Shown here: positions 62,740-64,000 of the stretch, piece after piece
Numbering within the stretch: position 1 is the first letter of the stretch
How the letters are laid out: every line of letters starts with the position of its first letter
NCBI GenBank assembly: GCA_938014885.1
Contig: CALLQI010000015.1
Coordinates: 1 to 64,000 of the forward strand
Length of the DNA: 64,000 nucleotides
Direction of reading: 5' to 3'
DNA from: an uncultured bacterium
Lineage (GTDB): Bacteria; Planctomycetota; UBA8742; UBA2392
The notes under the pieces: model-generated
The model's database searches: none
Told to the model about the DNA's origin: nothing
What the model saw: only the letters and a program-made list of their open reading frames with translations
Made by a program: the position numbers and the translations under genes

Positions 62740-64000
62740 ATGACCGCATCACACGAAGACAACGGCAACAAGGAACGCCTGCAGAAGATCCTTGCCCGCG
62801 CCGGGCTTGGCTCACGCCGCGCCTGTGAAGAACTGATCGTGGAAGGCCGAGTGACGGTGAACGGGCAGACCGTAAGCCTGCTCGGCACCCGCGCTGACCC
62901 CTTCCGCGACGCCATCACCGTCGATGGCGAAAAGCTTCGCCTCTCGAGGCCGGACTACTGGATCTACAACAAGCCCGAAGGCGTATTCCTGCACGACGAA
63001 GGCGGCGCGCACCGGCTGGAAGAGCTGATCCGCGGCGAAACCGGCCGCCTGTTCACGGCGGGCCGTCTGGACCGTGCCGCGCGTGGCCTGCTGCTGATTA
63101 CGAATGACGGCCGCATCGCGAACATCCTGACGCACCCGCGCTATCGCGTGGCGCGCGTGTACCACATCACGTGTAAGGGCAGCATTTCAAACAGCGGCGC
63201 GCGGTTGATTGAACGCGCGCTGTACTACGCCATGGACGGCGGGCACTTTGAGCCGCTGTCGGTGATCCGCCGCGTTGATGGCAAGTCGGTGGTCAAGCTG
63301 ACCTGCTATGCCGGGCTGGCCCCGTCGATCCGCGACATCTTCCTGAAGTACGGCCACGCGGTGCGCAGCATCCAGCGTGAACGCATCGGCCCGATTGAAG
63401 TGGGCAACCTGGAACCGGGCGCCGTGCGCAAGCTGCGCGGCGACGAGGTCTCCGTGCTGCTGGGCTATGCTGAGGCCGCCGAGGGTGGCCGTCTGGGCTA
63501 CGAAGAACGCGTGGTCACGCCCGCGGATTACAAGCGCACCGATGAGGGCGACGACGACCTGCGTGGGTACTTTCCGCGAAAGAAGTCAGGCGCGCGGCGC
63601 ACTAGTGCTGGCGGCCAGAAGAAGACCTCCGCGCGCGTCCACGGCAAGAGCCGCGGGCCGCGCGACTTTCACAAGGCCGGGCGTCCACGCCCGCAGCGCC
63701 GCGACGGGGAACGTGCCGATGCAGGTTCTGAGTCACGAGGCAACTACCGCAACGAGCGCAAGCCGCGCCCCGACGGTGACCGTCCGAAGCGATTCAGCGA
63801 CCGTGGGCCACGCCCCGACGGCGACCGTCCCAAGCGATTCAGCGACCGTGGACCGCGCCCTGACGGCGACCGTCCGAAGCGATTCAGCGACCGTGGGCCG
63901 CGCCCCGATGGCGACCGCCCCAAGCGCTTCGGCGACCGCAAGCCGCGCCCAGACGGCGACAGGCCCAAGCGTTTCGGCGACCGCAAGCCGCGTCCCGACG
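62740..64000 (+). CDS. RluB-like pseudouridine synthase, cut by window end
   Basis: The frame is open from 62740 to the end of the window (420 codons). It begins MTASHEDNGNKERLQKILAR, followed by an S4 RNA-binding domain (about 13-60; AGLGSRRACEELIVEGRVTV). The RsuA/RluB catalytic domain (about 75-260) has the catalytic Asp in AGRLDRAARGLLLITNDG. The C-terminal tail after about 280 is basic and contains 15-residue repeats (RPDGDRPKRFSDRGP). It should turn uridine to pseudouridine in 23S or 16S rRNA. It starts 100 bases after the helicase stop. A weak stem with a GGGAT loop stands at 62705-62719 in its leader. Confidence 0.92.
   Translation, partial: MTASHEDNGNKERLQKILARAGLGSRRACEELIVEGRVTVNGQTVSLLGTRADPFRDAITVDGEKLRLSRPDYWIYNKPEGVFLHDEGGAHRLEELIRGETGRLFTAGRLDRAARGLLLITNDGRIANILTHPRYRVARVYHITCKGSISNSGARLIERALYYAMDGGHFEPLSVIRRVDGKSVVKLTCYAGLAPSIRDIFLKYGHAVRSIQRERIGPIEVGNLEPGAVRKLRGDEVSVLLGYAEAAEGGRLGYEERVVTPADYKRTDEGDDDLRGYFPRKKSGARRTSAGGQKKTSARVHGKSRGPRDFHKAGRPRPQRRDGERADAGSESRGNYRNERKPRPDGDRPKRFSDRGPRPDGDRPKRFSDRGPRPDGDRPKRFSDRGPRPDGDRPKRFGDRKPRPDGDRPKRFGDRKPRPD
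63766..64000 (+). repeat. 45-bp coding tandem repeat in the RluB tail
   Basis: Five full 45-bp units, starting at 63766, 63811, 63856, 63901 and 63946, plus part of a sixth encode RPDGDRPKRF(S/G)DR(G/K)P. Units differ mainly at third positions, and the last two change S to G and G to K, showing stepwise expansion. The repeat runs off the end of the window, so the full copy number is unknown. Confidence 0.92.

Noticed and set aside
63744..63986. Repeat-rich minus-strand frame at the window end
   Set aside because: Antisense shadow of the RluB tail repeats.
63766..64000. CRISPR-like array
   Set aside because: The 45-bp units abut without spacers and stay in frame in the RluB coding sequence.

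Overview
The window is high-GC bacterial chromosome. It opens inside an rRNA operon (16S 3' end, tRNA-Ile, tRNA-Ala, 23S, 5S) and then carries about 45 protein genes. Lineage cannot be fixed from the sequence alone, but a Planctomycetota-like organism is my best guess: large exported proteins of unknown function, a membrane Ser/Thr kinase with an outside beta-propeller, ECF sigma factors paired with membrane proteins, YfbK-type vWA proteins, and an exported toroid protein with an ExbD-like part. No phage, transposase, CRISPR array or plasmid function is visible. Gene style is uniform, so this looks like core chromosome rather than an island.

Layout: 1-4707 rRNA operon with processing stems, boxA and a strong terminator. 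4707-10038 TPR protein, thrS and a CocE-type hydrolase, all on the minus strand. 10063-16145 an ATP-grasp enzyme, a flavin reductase, a radical SAM protein and a TetR operon. 16265-26544 envelope and signalling genes: a coiled-coil lipoprotein, an ECF sigma/anti-sigma pair, a kinase with a PDZ protein, and a large lyase-like lipoprotein. 26691-29501 a three-gene unit around an MNIO (DUF692) enzyme. 29773-34688 ergothioneine genes egtB-egtD, a dicarboxylate/amino-acid symporter and a PQQ-type dehydrogenase. 34690-43661 a mostly tightly packed plus-strand run (SDR, three-part ABC exporter, mutY, two secreted paralogues). 43919-49689 a sigma factor with two vWA proteins, a CDF transporter and rnpA. 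49751-58645 priA, an exported toroid protein, a cold-shock gene, clpS, and a probable carotenoid-modifying pair (glycosyltransferase and CruF). 58755-64000 a TPR lipoprotein, a DEAD-box helicase and an RluB-like pseudouridine synthase cut by the window end.

The most striking signal is not a gene. The 107-nt gap in front of thrS holds two hairpins with 7-nt loops, UUCGUAU and UUCGUGU. Both put a tRNA-Thr CGU anticodon after a U at the position of U33, and the second ends 5 nt before the thrS ribosome binding site. This is the logic of the E. coli thrS operator (anticodon-arm mimics bound by ThrRS), with no T-box visible. Other points worth checking are GGA-loop hairpin arrays at three or more intergenic sites, a promoter motif shared by the cold-shock and DEAD-box genes, and an MNIO/BufC-like pair with no visible precursor peptide. 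Promoter, terminator and RNA-fold calls were made by eye and are inference unless stated otherwise.
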